Made by a program: the position numbers and the translations under genes. The notes under the pieces are model-generated. The model was not told the origin of the DNA. It searched no databases and saw only the letters and a program-made list of their open reading frames with translations. A stretch of 64,000 bases of DNA from NCBI RefSeq assembly GCF_001434915.1, contig NZ_AZEF01000032.1, forward strand, positions 1 through 64,000. Direction: 5' to 3'. Shown here piece after piece: positions 25,090-33,601 of the stretch. Within the stretch, counting starts at the first letter, position 1, and the number at the start of each line of letters is the position of its first letter. Source of the DNA: Liquorilactobacillus capillatus DSM 19910 (lineage in GTDB: Bacteria; Bacillota; Bacilli; Lactobacillales; Lactobacillaceae).

Positions 25090-25731
25090 ATGAAATTATT
25101 TTACGCCGCCGGAGCAAGTTCGCTGGCACCGCATATCCTGCTTGAAGAGAGCGGGATGCATTATACTTTAGAGCGAGTCAATTTAGATACTAAAATCTGG
25201 AAGGGGGGAGAATATCGGCAAGTAAATCCTAAAAACTATGTTCCGGCGCTAGCAATAACAGACAGTTATATTTTAACCGAATGTGCAGTTATTTTGGAAT
25301 ATATTGGTAAACAAGTAGCTGACCGTAATCTTATCGCAATATACGGGGGCGAAACTTACTGGAAACAAAGAATCTGGCTGAACTATATTGCAACTGAGTT
25401 ACACAAAAATTTCATCTCGCCTTTTAGAAAGGGGAATTGGCTGCCAAATACCGCTGATTCGAAAAGTTTTGTTTATAAGAGGGCCCTTCCTAGATTGAAG
25501 TTTGTCGACAATGCTTTGAAGCAACAGGACTATTTAGTTAACAACGAATTTTCCGCTCCTGATGCCTATTTATTTGTGATAACTAATTGGATTAAAAGAT
25601 TAGGCTATAATTTTGACGACTTTAAAAATTTACAGAGTTTTGATGCTAGCATGCGTGCACGTCCGGCAGTCCAACGTGTTTTGCAACAGGAAGGTAGACC
25701 GCACTCTTTACAAGATGATGTAAAATGCTAA
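25090..25731 (+). CDS. Glutathione S-transferase family protein (beta-class-like)
   Basis: A 213-residue protein with a thioredoxin-fold N-terminal domain (MKLFYAAGASSLAPHILLEE; VPALAITDSYILTECAVILEYI) and a helical C-terminal domain. It resembles E. coli GstA, a beta-class enzyme. GstA has Cys at position 10 in GACSLA; here the motif reads GASSLA, so the catalytic Cys is Ser. Beta-class transferases are rare in lactobacilli, suggesting acquisition. It follows an ArsR regulator, so a stress- or xenobiotic-induced detoxification unit is plausible. Confidence 0.85.
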   Translation: MKLFYAAGASSLAPHILLEESGMHYTLERVNLDTKIWKGGEYRQVNPKNYVPALAITDSYILTECAVILEYIGKQVADRNLIAIYGGETYWKQRIWLNYIATELHKNFISPFRKGNWLPNTADSKSFVYKRALPRLKFVDNALKQQDYLVNNEFSAPDAYLFVITNWIKRLGYNFDDFKNLQSFDASMRARPAVQRVLQQEGRPHSLQDDVKC

Positions 25732-25818
25732 AAGCAGGTTACAGCCAAAACGACGACAAACGTTACTAATCGAGAAGCTGCTCAAATAAGCTAATTTTAG
25801 TAGAACAGGTAAGGATAG

Positions 25819-26712
25819 TTAGAGATGCACATCTGCAAAGTCAAAGACCAGCCGCAATTCTTCAGTGGTCAAATACCGCGTTAGGTACTGCCGCTCATTT
25901 TCTAGAAATTGGGGTCCATGTCCAGTTAAGTGAGCGATTAAATTAGCCCTTTTGATAAAACGTAAACCACTCTTTTTATTTCCACTAAGGTAAAGTGTTA
26001 GGCCTTTCAAGTTAAAGAGGCGTGCACGGTGATAGTAGTCCTTTTCCTGGTTTTTAAAGTAATCTTCTAACTTAATGACTAGTGCCTGTGCGGTGTCAAG
26101 GTACTGACTATCTAGCATACTTAGGATCACGTTATTGTAAATGTAAAACAGCATTGAAAAATTATCGTGTCGGAAGTCTTCATAAATAATCTTCTTTTTT
26201 TGCAACTCCTCAAATAGACTGAACATGAATGTTTGCTCTAAAAAGGGAATCGAGTGGCCGAACAAGTACAGTTCGAAGAAAGTCCAGTTACTGATACCTT
26301 GAAAATAATCTTCTAGAACTTTTAACTCACTTTTGGTGATGCTGTCAGCTTTCAGAGTTGTCAGCATCATTTTTATTTGAATGGCTTGCAGGTGGGCGAA
26401 TTTTCCGGGTTGTGCCTGCCAGTGAACCAAATACTGGCGTAGTTGGGTGACGTTGCCGGCTTGATAAGCACGCTGAAGATTGGGCAGCAAATCATTAGCT
26501 GCGGTATTTCTAAGTTGGTAGAGAAATTCAAACTCAGAGAGTTGCACATTAAGACGATGCAACAATGCTAAGAGATGTGTGAATGAAATATCTGTGAGTC
26601 CGCGTTCAAAACGCGATAAGAAGGGCACTGAAACGATTCCTCGGCTTGCTTCTTGAAGTGTAATATTTTTATTGGTTCTGAATTCTTTAAAGATCTGACC
26701 TATTTTCATCAT
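25819..26712 (-). CDS. Rgg/GadR/MutR-family regulator
   Basis: A 297-residue regulator with an N-terminal XRE HTH (GQIFKEFRTNKNITLQEAS, then ISFTHLLALLHRL) and a long helical repeat domain typical of RRNPP/Rgg proteins. Such proteins often bind short peptide pheromones, but I found no SHP-like peptide gene in the 91-base divergent space or immediately downstream, so it may be a non-peptide member. It is divergent from an MFS efflux gene, the likely target. Confidence 0.9.
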   Translation of the reverse strand: MMKIGQIFKEFRTNKNITLQEASRGIVSVPFLSRFERGLTDISFTHLLALLHRLNVQLSEFEFLYQLRNTAANDLLPNLQRAYQAGNVTQLRQYLVHWQAQPGKFAHLQAIQIKMMLTTLKADSITKSELKVLEDYFQGISNWTFFELYLFGHSIPFLEQTFMFSLFEELQKKKIIYEDFRHDNFSMLFYIYNNVILSMLDSQYLDTAQALVIKLEDYFKNQEKDYYHRARLFNLKGLTLYLSGNKKSGLRFIKRANLIAHLTGHGPQFLENERQYLTRYLTTEELRLVFDFADVHL

Positions 26713-26803
26713 TTATTTAACCTATATGCAACTTTTTTATTCTTAAGTTTATTCCTAGATTAAAATAAAAGCTACCTTAGTAATTTAATTTAGGAGGAAA
26801 ACC

Positions 26804-28000
26804 ATGTTATCGCATAATTCAAAATTTGGCTGTCTCTGGCTGAGCTTTTTGATCTCTTCAATTGGCGACTGGCTGTATCGTCTGGCGTTGCCACTCATTA
26901 TTCTTGAAAAAACTGGCTCTGCTTATCATGCCGCAACGGTTTTTGGAGTATCTTTTGTACCTTGGGTCCTTTTTTCGTTACTTGGTGGGAGCTTAGCTGA
27001 TAATTATGCTAAGAAAAAAATCTTGATTAGTGGCAATGCTGCCGCTGGGCTGATCAGTTTATTTTTAATTTTTATCCTGCAAAGTAAAAGTATCAACTTT
27101 GGCTTATTATATGTTGCGGTATTTTTACTCGCGTCTGTAGATCCTTTGATTCATCCCAGCTTCCAAAGTATTATTCCAGAACTTACGGTACAAAAACAGT
27201 TTGTCAGTGCCAATGCGGCTCTTCAAATGGTCGATAATACTTTAGCAATTATGGGACCATTGTTAGGTGGGACCTTGGTCACTTTCTTAGGTGGCATGAG
27301 TGCTATCTTGATCGATACACTGTCTTTTTTTATTGCCGCACTTATCCTATTCAAACTGCCGCAGCGTACTGAACGAACGCGAAAAAATCGTCCAGTGCGC
27401 GGCATAGTACAGGATGTAGTAACAGGCGCTAAGTATAGTTTCCAGCAAAAAGTTATTTTTAGTGGGTCACTGATGTTCCTATTTACTAATTTTGCGCTCA
27501 ATATGTTTGAGGCTAACTTCATGTTTTATATGACAGAAGCTTTAAACTATCCGGTCATTAAGGCAACGATCGCGCTAGCACTTGGTGGCGGTGGAGCCTT
27601 GGCTGCCAGTTTTGTTGGGAGCAGAATCGTTGAGAGTTTTAGAGCGGGGATGTTATTATCATCAAGTACGATTTTAGCGGGGCTAAGTACGTTGCTGTTA
27701 TTGTTTAACCAAAACTATCTCTACATTGGCATAGTGTTAGGGTTGGTCAGCTTTTTTGGAACGATCAATGTGATTACTTACTTTACGCTGCGGCAACGAA
27801 CGGTTCCACGCCACCTTCTCGGTCGTGTAATCGCGGTGACACGGATGGTTTCTTACGCTTCGATCCCAGTCGGCTCATGGTGTGGTGGGGTATTGTTAGC
27901 ACACGGTCAAACGATGTTTACGGTTATCTTATTAGCTGGAATTATCCGCACACTGGCAGGTGTCGGGGCTAAGCTATCACCGTTGGGGCGGGAGAAGTAG
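26804..28000 (+). CDS. MFS transporter, MefA-like efflux type
   Basis: A 398-residue protein with about twelve membrane helices. The opening segment SFLISSIGDWLYRLALPLII and the loop LGGSLADNYAKKKILI (motif A region) match the macrolide-efflux-type MFS family. AGGAGG precedes the ATG. It is divergent from an Rgg-type regulator, which suggests regulated export, possibly of a toxic compound or peptide; the substrate is unknown. Confidence 0.9.
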   Translation: MLSHNSKFGCLWLSFLISSIGDWLYRLALPLIILEKTGSAYHAATVFGVSFVPWVLFSLLGGSLADNYAKKKILISGNAAAGLISLFLIFILQSKSINFGLLYVAVFLLASVDPLIHPSFQSIIPELTVQKQFVSANAALQMVDNTLAIMGPLLGGTLVTFLGGMSAILIDTLSFFIAALILFKLPQRTERTRKNRPVRGIVQDVVTGAKYSFQQKVIFSGSLMFLFTNFALNMFEANFMFYMTEALNYPVIKATIALALGGGGALAASFVGSRIVESFRAGMLLSSSTILAGLSTLLLLFNQNYLYIGIVLGLVSFFGTINVITYFTLRQRTVPRHLLGRVIAVTRMVSYASIPVGSWCGGVLLAHGQTMFTVILLAGIIRTLAGVGAKLSPLGREK

Positions 28001-28132
28001 GATGACTGTTTTTTCACCTCCATTTGTTTGACTTGTAAAAAGTATGGTTAAAGGTAATACTTAGTAAAAAGCTATATAACTTGCATCGAACCCATGTAGG
28101 TTACTTTATTTAAGCAAGAAAGTAGGGATCAC

Positions 28133-28804
28133 ATGCGAATCAATATTTTACAACATACTCCTAACGAAGGACCTGGCTCGATTTTAGCTTGGAGTAGGCT
28201 ACATGGGCACGAGGCCTACATCTATCATCCGTATCAATTCGGCTTTTTACCGACCGCTGCGGAAACGGATATGCTTATTATTTTAGGTGGTCCAATGAGT
28301 CCCAATGATGACTTACCGTGGATCAAGCAAGAGCGTGTGCTTATCCAGAAATTAATGGAGACTGATAAACCCATTTTTGGTGCTTGTTACGGTGCGCAGC
28401 AGCTTGCTAAAACCTTGGGGTGCGCGATTACCAAAGCTCCAGCTAAAGAAGTCGGGTGGGCGCCGGTCTATCGGCAAAGTGATGCGATTCCAGCGTTGCC
28501 TAAAGAACTGTTGGCACTGCACTGGCATGAAGAAATGTTTGCGATCCCACAGGAAGCAGAGCTGCTATTCTCAAGTGAGCGGGTTAGAAACCAAGGTTTT
28601 GTTATGAATCATCGCATTATTGGCCTGCAGTTTCATTTTGAACCGCAAACTGATAATGTACGCGAGATGGTAACTAACGATTTCCCTTACATCACCGGTT
28701 CAGTGTTCAAGCAAACGGCGGCTGACATTTTACAGACCCCAGTCCCTGCGGAAAATAAGCAGGTCATGTTCAAACTTTTGGATTATATTAGTGCAGGTAA
28801 ATAA
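28133..28804 (+). CDS. Type 1 glutamine amidotransferase (GATase1, GMP synthase-like)
   Basis: A 223-residue stand-alone class I amidotransferase. The nucleophile is in PIFGACYGAQQLAK, with LIILGGPMSPNDD before it and the catalytic His/Glu in GLQFHFEP. The partner domain that would use the released ammonia is absent, as in many YfeJ/GuaA-like proteins of unknown role. The gene lies alone, with a weak AAG-rich ribosome site. Confidence 0.88.
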   Translation: MRINILQHTPNEGPGSILAWSRLHGHEAYIYHPYQFGFLPTAAETDMLIILGGPMSPNDDLPWIKQERVLIQKLMETDKPIFGACYGAQQLAKTLGCAITKAPAKEVGWAPVYRQSDAIPALPKELLALHWHEEMFAIPQEAELLFSSERVRNQGFVMNHRIIGLQFHFEPQTDNVREMVTNDFPYITGSVFKQTAADILQTPVPAENKQVMFKLLDYISAGK

Positions 28805-28820
28805 ATAGATTTAACTGAAA

Positions 28821-28922
28821 TAGCCGTCTCGGCTTGCAGAAGTTTATTCTACAGATTGAGACGACTAGGTCTTTGAAAGATCAAGACAGCGCTGAAGATT
28901 TCAAGCAGGGCTGTTTTTTATT
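28821..28922 (+). terminator. Terminator region with two hairpins
   Basis: An imperfect long hairpin (GTCTC/GAGAC near 28828-28864) is followed by GACAGC...GGGCTGTTTTTT (28886-28919), the second having a U-tract. It terminates the GATase transcript. Confidence 0.55.
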
Positions 28923-28941
28923 GATTCCTTAATGGTTGTCT

Positions 28942-29982
28942 TTAATGCTTAGGCTGATTACTGATAACCACTTTGCCAATCATATGATTGGTCTCAATTA
29001 ATTGATGAGCCTCTTTTAGATTACGCACGTTGATCGGCGTGAGTGTCTTAGTCAGCGTGCTTTTTAGGACTTTTTGATCCAATAAAGCTGCAATTTGTTC
29101 GAGGATCTGGTGCTGGCTGATCATATCTGGAGTTTGGTAGAAGGATTTAGTGTACATCCATTCCCATGCAAAAGTAGCTCGTTTTTGGGTCAATTTCCGG
29201 AGGTTGACAGGATGGTGATTCTCGGTAATTGAGGCAATATGACCGCTGGGTTTGATTAATTCTGCCATTTCATCCCAGTGGCCATCTAAGTCATTTAGTT
29301 CTAGGATGAAGTCAACGTACTTATAGCCAAGATTGCGGACCTCTGTTACTAGACTTTTACGGTGGTTGACGGTTTGATCTGCTCCTAATGAAGTCACCCA
29401 GTCGATGGTTTCAGGTCGTGAGGCGCTAGCAATAACTTTCAGCCCCGCCCAGTGCGCCAACTGAACGGCAATGGAGCCGACCCCGCCAGAACCATTAATG
29501 ATCAGAAGCGTTTTAGCCCGATTGGCCGCGCGAGCTTGCGGGTCGATCGCTAATTGTTCGAAAAGAGCTTCCCACGCGGTCAACGAAGTTAACGGCATGG
29601 CTGCCGCCTGGTCAACTGTTAAAGTTTGCGGAGCATGACCGACAATGCGCTCATCAACTAACTGGTACTGACTGTTACTGCCAGGACGTTTAAAAGAGCC
29701 GGCATAAAAAACACGGTCGCCTTTTTTGAAAAGTGTAACTTGTTTGCCACTTTCTTCAACGACACCGACTGCATCCCAACCAATGATTTTAGGTTGTTGC
29801 AGTTTGCTATGCCCGCTTTTTCTAACACCGACATCAACTGGGTTAACGGAAACAGCTTCCACCCTCACTAACAAATCATGCCCCTTAGCGACTGGCTTAG
29901 GTATTGCAAATTCTAATAAACTATTATTATCTTCGATAGGTAAGTGTTCTTTAAAACCGATCGCTTTCATCATGGTAGTCAT
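28942..29982 (-). CDS. Zinc-type MDR alcohol dehydrogenase-like oxidoreductase
   Basis: The ATG at 29982 with AGAAGGGA upstream gives 346 residues; the longer frame to 30060 has no ribosome site. GWDAVGVVEES and the Rossmann motif LLIINGSGGVGSIAVQLAH are clear, and like other quinone-reductase-type members it lacks the structural-zinc Cys cluster. It is divergent from an HxlR regulator, a common pairing for electrophile- or quinone-responsive oxidoreductases, so a role in carbonyl or quinone detoxification is likely. Confidence 0.88.
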   Translation of the reverse strand: MTTMMKAIGFKEHLPIEDNNSLLEFAIPKPVAKGHDLLVRVEAVSVNPVDVGVRKSGHSKLQQPKIIGWDAVGVVEESGKQVTLFKKGDRVFYAGSFKRPGSNSQYQLVDERIVGHAPQTLTVDQAAAMPLTSLTAWEALFEQLAIDPQARAANRAKTLLIINGSGGVGSIAVQLAHWAGLKVIASASRPETIDWVTSLGADQTVNHRKSLVTEVRNLGYKYVDFILELNDLDGHWDEMAELIKPSGHIASITENHHPVNLRKLTQKRATFAWEWMYTKSFYQTPDMISQHQILEQIAALLDQKVLKSTLTKTLTPINVRNLKEAHQLIETNHMIGKVVISNQPKH

Positions 29983-30150
29983 CCAAGTCCCTTCTTTCAC
30001 AGTTATTATTGACCACTGTACAAGCAGGCGCAATAATGAAGAATTTGTAAGGTGAGCCATCCAAGGCTGTGTTCAACAATAATAATTGAAAAATAAACGC
30101 GACTCCTGTATTTTGGATATTAAAACAGATTGTTAAGGGAGCGATAAGAG

Positions 30151-30558
30151 ATGCAGCGACATATTTATGCGTGTCAAGACGGCTGTCCAGTGCAGAGTAC
30201 GTTACAGATAATTGCCGGCAAATGGAAGGCTGTCATTTTATACCACTTTTTTAAGGATGGCATCTGTCATTTTGGGGAACTTCAAAGAGAAATTCAAGCT
30301 TGTTCCAGCCGAATGCTGGCGTTGCAGCTGAATGAACTTGAAGAAGATGGTGTGATCAGTAAAAATATCTATTCAACTATGCCACTAAAAACAGATTATA
30401 CATTAACAGAGTTCGGTAAAACCTTGGAACCCGTCATCGATGCAATGGCAGCGTGGGGAAATCATTATAACCAAACTATTGCTGGAGCTGAAGATTTCTC
30501 GCAACCTGGGGCTTGCCGCTGGCCGGTTGATGTAACAGCTAAATCTAAAAACAAATAA
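30151..30558 (+). CDS. HxlR-family transcriptional regulator
   Basis: A 135-residue winged HTH protein. CPVQSTLQIIAGKWKAVILYHF is the family's N-terminal signature (first 20: CPVQSTLQIIAGKWKAVILY), and MLALQLNELEEDGVI the wing. Cys12 is in the position of the redox-sensing Cys of HypR/YodB, and Cys8 is close by, so thiol-based sensing of quinones or aldehydes is plausible. It is divergent from an MDR oxidoreductase, its probable target. Confidence 0.92.
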   Translation: MQRHIYACQDGCPVQSTLQIIAGKWKAVILYHFFKDGICHFGELQREIQACSSRMLALQLNELEEDGVISKNIYSTMPLKTDYTLTEFGKTLEPVIDAMAAWGNHYNQTIAGAEDFSQPGACRWPVDVTAKSKNK

Positions 30559-30706
30559 GAACTTGAACAAGTGTGGTCAAAGAACGAAACTACTTGTTTG
30601 AATTCTTACTCAATTTAGTTTCAGACAATCTTTTTCAAAGATATAATTAACTTTCTCCCCTTGAATATTCTAAAACAATGTTTTATCATTGATTTGGATA
30701 TATAAA

Positions 30707-30723
30707 ATATCGTTTTTCGATAT
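30707..30723. promoter_or_regulatory. Palindromic operator before the DUF2975 gene
   Basis: ATATCG-N5-CGATAT lies immediately before the AAGGAGG ribosome site. It is the obvious binding site for the small HTH protein encoded next to the DUF2975 gene. Confidence 0.55.
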
Positions 30724-30736
30724 AAGGAGGAAGAAA

Positions 30737-31300
30737 ATGAAACATAATTATAAAAAAATTATTCGTTGCCTAAATGTGTTTACAAGAATTATTTTGGCCT
30801 TTTTAGGGTTAGCATTTATTGGTTCAGTTTTTTATGTAGTCGATATCTTATCAGGTAATATCAAGGAAAACTTAATTAATGACGATTCAATGTTTATTTT
30901 ACAAGGGCATACTGTTGTTGCTGACAGTGCAATCAGGAACTTTCCGCGTGTACAGTATGCTTTGAGCTTTATTTGTGGAATCAGCTTAATGTTTGTAGGA
31001 GCATACATAGCATTAAGAGCTGTACAGAATATTTTGCAAAACGTTCTTAAAGGCCAAGTCTTTAATCTTAAAAATGCTCAAAATATCAAGCAAATTGTAT
31101 GGGCACAAATTTGGCTAGTGTGCAGTGACCCATTCCTCTTCTGGACGAACCATTTGACAGAAACCCATTTAGGACGTTCAAGTAATACTTTTCAAAGTTC
31201 TTTTATTGGTGATAGTATTACTCTTTTAGTGATTTATGTGGTTTATATCGCGTTTAAGATGGCAGTTGATCTCAAAAAAGAAAATAGTTTGACGATTTAA
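30737..31300 (+). CDS. DUF2975-domain membrane protein
   Basis: A 187-residue protein with four membrane segments (about 17-40, 85-110, 135-155 and 165-185). ATG 30737 follows AGGAGG; a longer frame to 30689 would begin before the operator. DUF2975 genes are regularly paired with a small Cro/CI-type HTH gene, as here (16-base gap). The membrane protein may modulate the HTH partner, but the mechanism is not established. Confidence 0.88.
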   Translation: MKHNYKKIIRCLNVFTRIILAFLGLAFIGSVFYVVDILSGNIKENLINDDSMFILQGHTVVADSAIRNFPRVQYALSFICGISLMFVGAYIALRAVQNILQNVLKGQVFNLKNAQNIKQIVWAQIWLVCSDPFLFWTNHLTETHLGRSSNTFQSSFIGDSITLLVIYVVYIAFKMAVDLKKENSLTI

Positions 31301-31316
31301 CTTAGGAGGAAATGTT

Positions 31317-31520
31317 TTGATCAAGATTACTTTAAATGTTGTTATGGCAGAGCGAAACATCTCATCTAATGAACTTGCAAAGTTAGTCGGCATCACACCG
31401 GCTAATATTTCTATTTTAAAAACGGGTAAAGCCAAGGCAGTCCGTTTTACCACACTCGAAAAACTGTGTCAGGTGTTGGACTGCCAACCAGGAGATCTTA
31501 TTAAGTATGAAAAAGATTGA
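31317..31520 (+). CDS. YozG-like Cro/CI-type HTH regulator
   Basis: A 67-residue single-domain HTH protein beginning at TTG behind AGGAGG. The sequence VVMAERNISSNELAKLVGIT and ANISILKTGKAKAVRFTTLEKL is the standard helix-turn-helix, with the typical ending VLDCQPGDLIKYEKD. It is translated together with the DUF2975 gene and likely binds the ATATCG-N5-CGATAT palindrome upstream. Confidence 0.92.
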   Translation: MIKITLNVVMAERNISSNELAKLVGITPANISILKTGKAKAVRFTTLEKLCQVLDCQPGDLIKYEKD

Positions 31521-31564
31521 TCGTAACCGTAAAAACTTATTAATAAGTTTTCTCTAAAACACAG

Positions 31565-31618
31565 CAAGAACTTAAATAAGTAAGACTTAATTACTAGTCT
31601 TACTTATTTAAGTTCTTG
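31565..31618. terminator. Bidirectional terminator with a 23-bp perfect stem
   Basis: A perfect inverted repeat of 23 bases per arm (31565-31587 and 31596-31618) around an eight-base loop, flanked by TTTTAGTTT on the plus side. It separates the DUF2975/HTH pair from the convergent small membrane-protein gene and is suited to stop both transcripts. Confidence 0.75.
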
Positions 31619-31637
31619 TTTTAGTTTGGTTTCTTAT

Positions 31638-31817
31638 TTAATCTTCAGTTTTACGCGGCCAGAGTGCGAATTTGGGACGCGGCATAACGATCAGTGCTAA
31701 GAATACCGTGCCATAATCAAGGTAGGCATCAATGGGAGAAGCATTGAAGAGATAACCGCGTAGAATAACCAGTGAAATGATTGCTAAAGCTAAAATAACA
31801 CGAAGATCTTTGTTCAT
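31638..31817 (-). CDS. Small membrane protein of 59 residues, unknown function
   Basis: A 59-codon ORF with a very good ribosome site (AGGAGG seven bases before ATG 31817). It has two hydrophobic stretches, LRVILALAIISLVILRG near the N-terminus and YLDYGTVFLALIVMPRPKF in the middle, and a basic C-terminus LWPRKTED. No family is recognised. Strong initiation signals, two helices and a convergent terminator argue that it is a real gene, standing alone. Confidence 0.7.
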   Translation of the reverse strand: MNKDLRVILALAIISLVILRGYLFNASPIDAYLDYGTVFLALIVMPRPKFALWPRKTED

Positions 31818-32047
31818 AGTAACCGCCTCCTAAGCTTTATCTTTCTTTAATGATAGCGCTTTAATAGAGTTGATTCAAATTATTATTACTGAAAAGGGAA
31901 ATTAAAATTAAATTAAAAAGAAAGGGTATCAGAACTTAACTAAAGTTAGTTTTTTGCACGCTAACTTTCAAAAAGTAATTTAGAATGTTTACAAATTACA
32001 TTTAATAAACTATCATTTAAAGTAATAGTTTAGGAGTGAGTTATAAA

Positions 32048-33421
32048 ATGGAAGAAAAAGAATTACATGGAATCAAACGAACTATTTTTGTTTGGACATT
32101 ATTAGCCGGAACTTTCACAATGTCTATCAGTCAGTCGTCCTTATCAACTGCTTATCCGACCTTAATGCACTATTTTGGTGTAGATGCACCAACGATTCAG
32201 TGGTTGACGACCGGTTTTATGCTGATTATGTGTGTGATGATGCCGTTAAGCCCGTGGTTGTTGAATAATTTCTCGTTCAAAAAGATTTATTTAAGTGTGC
32301 TGCTGATCTTTATGGTGGGGACAGTTATGATCATCATGGCACCGAACTTTATACTGGCACTGCTAGGAAGAGCACTTGAAGCAGTCGCGGTTGGGGTGTT
32401 GTTCCCGTCATTTCAAACAGTATTGTTGACGATCACACCTGTGAAGAAACGGCCGTCTGTAATGGGATTAGCAGGTTTGGTCATGGGATCGGCATTAGCG
32501 TGTGGGCCGATCATCTCAGGGATCATTTTAAATTATCTCAGTTGGCAAAGTCTCTTCGGTTTCTTTTTATTTGTAATCGCAATTGTATTTGTAAGTGCAC
32601 TTTTCAATATTTATGATGTTTTACCACGACAACACAGCGGCTTTGACTTTATTTCAGTAATTGCTTCATTTGGATTGATCGGGATCTTGTATGTTGTTCA
32701 AACCTATGGCAGCAAGCTGGAAATGACGCCTGCATTACTAGTGTTATTAATTCTTAGTCTTGCATTTACCGCCTACTTCATCTACCGCCAGTTTACACTG
32801 AAAGAACCACTATTAAAATTAAGAGTGATGCGGGTCGTGAACTTTGATCTGGCGGTTCTATTGACCGGGATCGCTTATATCTCATTGATCGTTGTCACAG
32901 TTGTTTATCCGCTTTATTACCAGAAGATACTACATACATCAGTTTTGGTGTCGGGCTTAGCCTTAGTACCACCAGCAATTCTTTTAAGTATTTTGAATCC
33001 ACTAACTGGTAAATTGACTGAAAAAATCGGCTTCAAAAAGACTCTGCTTATTGGGATGGCGATGTTGGTCTGTGGCTGGGGCGCGTTAGTCGTCTTTGCC
33101 GGGAATCTAACGCTGGTATCGATGATTATTTTCGCTATGTTGATCGAAGGCGGAAATGCATTTGTGATGATGCCTGCAACGACCTTAGGTGCTAACTCCT
33201 TAGCAGAGAGTCAGATATCGCATGGAACAGCAATCATTACAACCGTCAGACAGCTGCTAGGTGCGTTAGGTGTTACTGTAGCAACCTTGATTTTGGCCGC
33301 CGGCAGCGGTTCGATCAGCTCAGTTAACGGCTACCGCAACGCCTTTATCTTTTTCTGCTTATTAGAGATCATCGGCTTTATTTTAGCTTGTGCTATTCGG
33401 CAGACAAAAGATAATAAATAA
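32048..33421 (+). CDS. MFS multidrug exporter, EmrB/QacA (DHA2) type
   Basis: A 457-residue protein of DHA2 type (14-helix class). STAYPTLMHYFGVDAPTIQWLTTGFML is the usual motif-D1-like N-terminal region, and GRALEAVAVGVLFPSFQTVL and GLAGLVMGSALACGPIISG (antiporter motif C) follow. I use ATG 32048; a GTG at 32036 overlaps the GGAG ribosome site. It is monocistronic, followed by a long stem terminator. Drug or toxic-metabolite efflux is likely; the substrate is unknown. Confidence 0.92.
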   Translation: MEEKELHGIKRTIFVWTLLAGTFTMSISQSSLSTAYPTLMHYFGVDAPTIQWLTTGFMLIMCVMMPLSPWLLNNFSFKKIYLSVLLIFMVGTVMIIMAPNFILALLGRALEAVAVGVLFPSFQTVLLTITPVKKRPSVMGLAGLVMGSALACGPIISGIILNYLSWQSLFGFFLFVIAIVFVSALFNIYDVLPRQHSGFDFISVIASFGLIGILYVVQTYGSKLEMTPALLVLLILSLAFTAYFIYRQFTLKEPLLKLRVMRVVNFDLAVLLTGIAYISLIVVTVVYPLYYQKILHTSVLVSGLALVPPAILLSILNPLTGKLTEKIGFKKTLLIGMAMLVCGWGALVVFAGNLTLVSMIIFAMLIEGGNAFVMMPATTLGANSLAESQISHGTAIITTVRQLLGALGVTVATLILAAGSGSISSVNGYRNAFIFFCLLEIIGFILACAIRQTKDNK

Positions 33422-33452
33422 ATCAGTTAGTTTTTGCTATTTTTAATAATTT

Positions 33453-33507
33453 AATACAAAGGAAGGTCCGGAAAAAGTCATTTTAAAACCGGGCCTTCTC
33501 TTGTATT
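33453..33507 (+). terminator. Long stem-loop after the MFS gene
   Basis: A nearly perfect stem of about 18 pairs: AATACAA-GGAAGG-CCGG on the left against CCGG-CCTTCT-TTGTATT on the right, with small bulges and an A-rich loop. The U-tract is weak. Confidence 0.6.
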
Positions 33508-33538
33508 TAGTTCAAAAATACTTTAAACTAAAGGAGTG

Positions 33539-33559
33539 TGTGAAACATATTGTTTCACA
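33539..33559. promoter_or_regulatory. Palindrome of everted parS half-sites before rsmG-noc-parAB
   Basis: TGTGAAACA-TAT-TGTTTCACA is a perfect 9-base inverted repeat. Its halves are GTGAAACA and TGTTTCAC, exactly those of parS (TGTTTCAC-GTGAAACA) but in swapped order. It lies 43 bases upstream of rsmG, in the leader of the operon that encodes Noc and ParB. Whether ParB or Noc binds it is unknown. Confidence 0.5.
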
Positions 33560-33601
33560 AAGAAGACGATAGTTTAATTTAAGAGATGAAAGAGGAATAT
33601 T

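Noticed and set aside
25732-26803. A peptide pheromone (SHP-like) gene for the Rgg regulator
   Set aside because: Read the flanks of the Rgg gene in both strands; no short hydrophobic ORF with a ribosome site was found.
33530-33572. A short leader peptide starting at GTG over the everted parS palindrome
   Set aside because: AAAGGAG is close, but spacing is only three bases and the ten-codon product has no meaning; the palindrome explains the sequence better.
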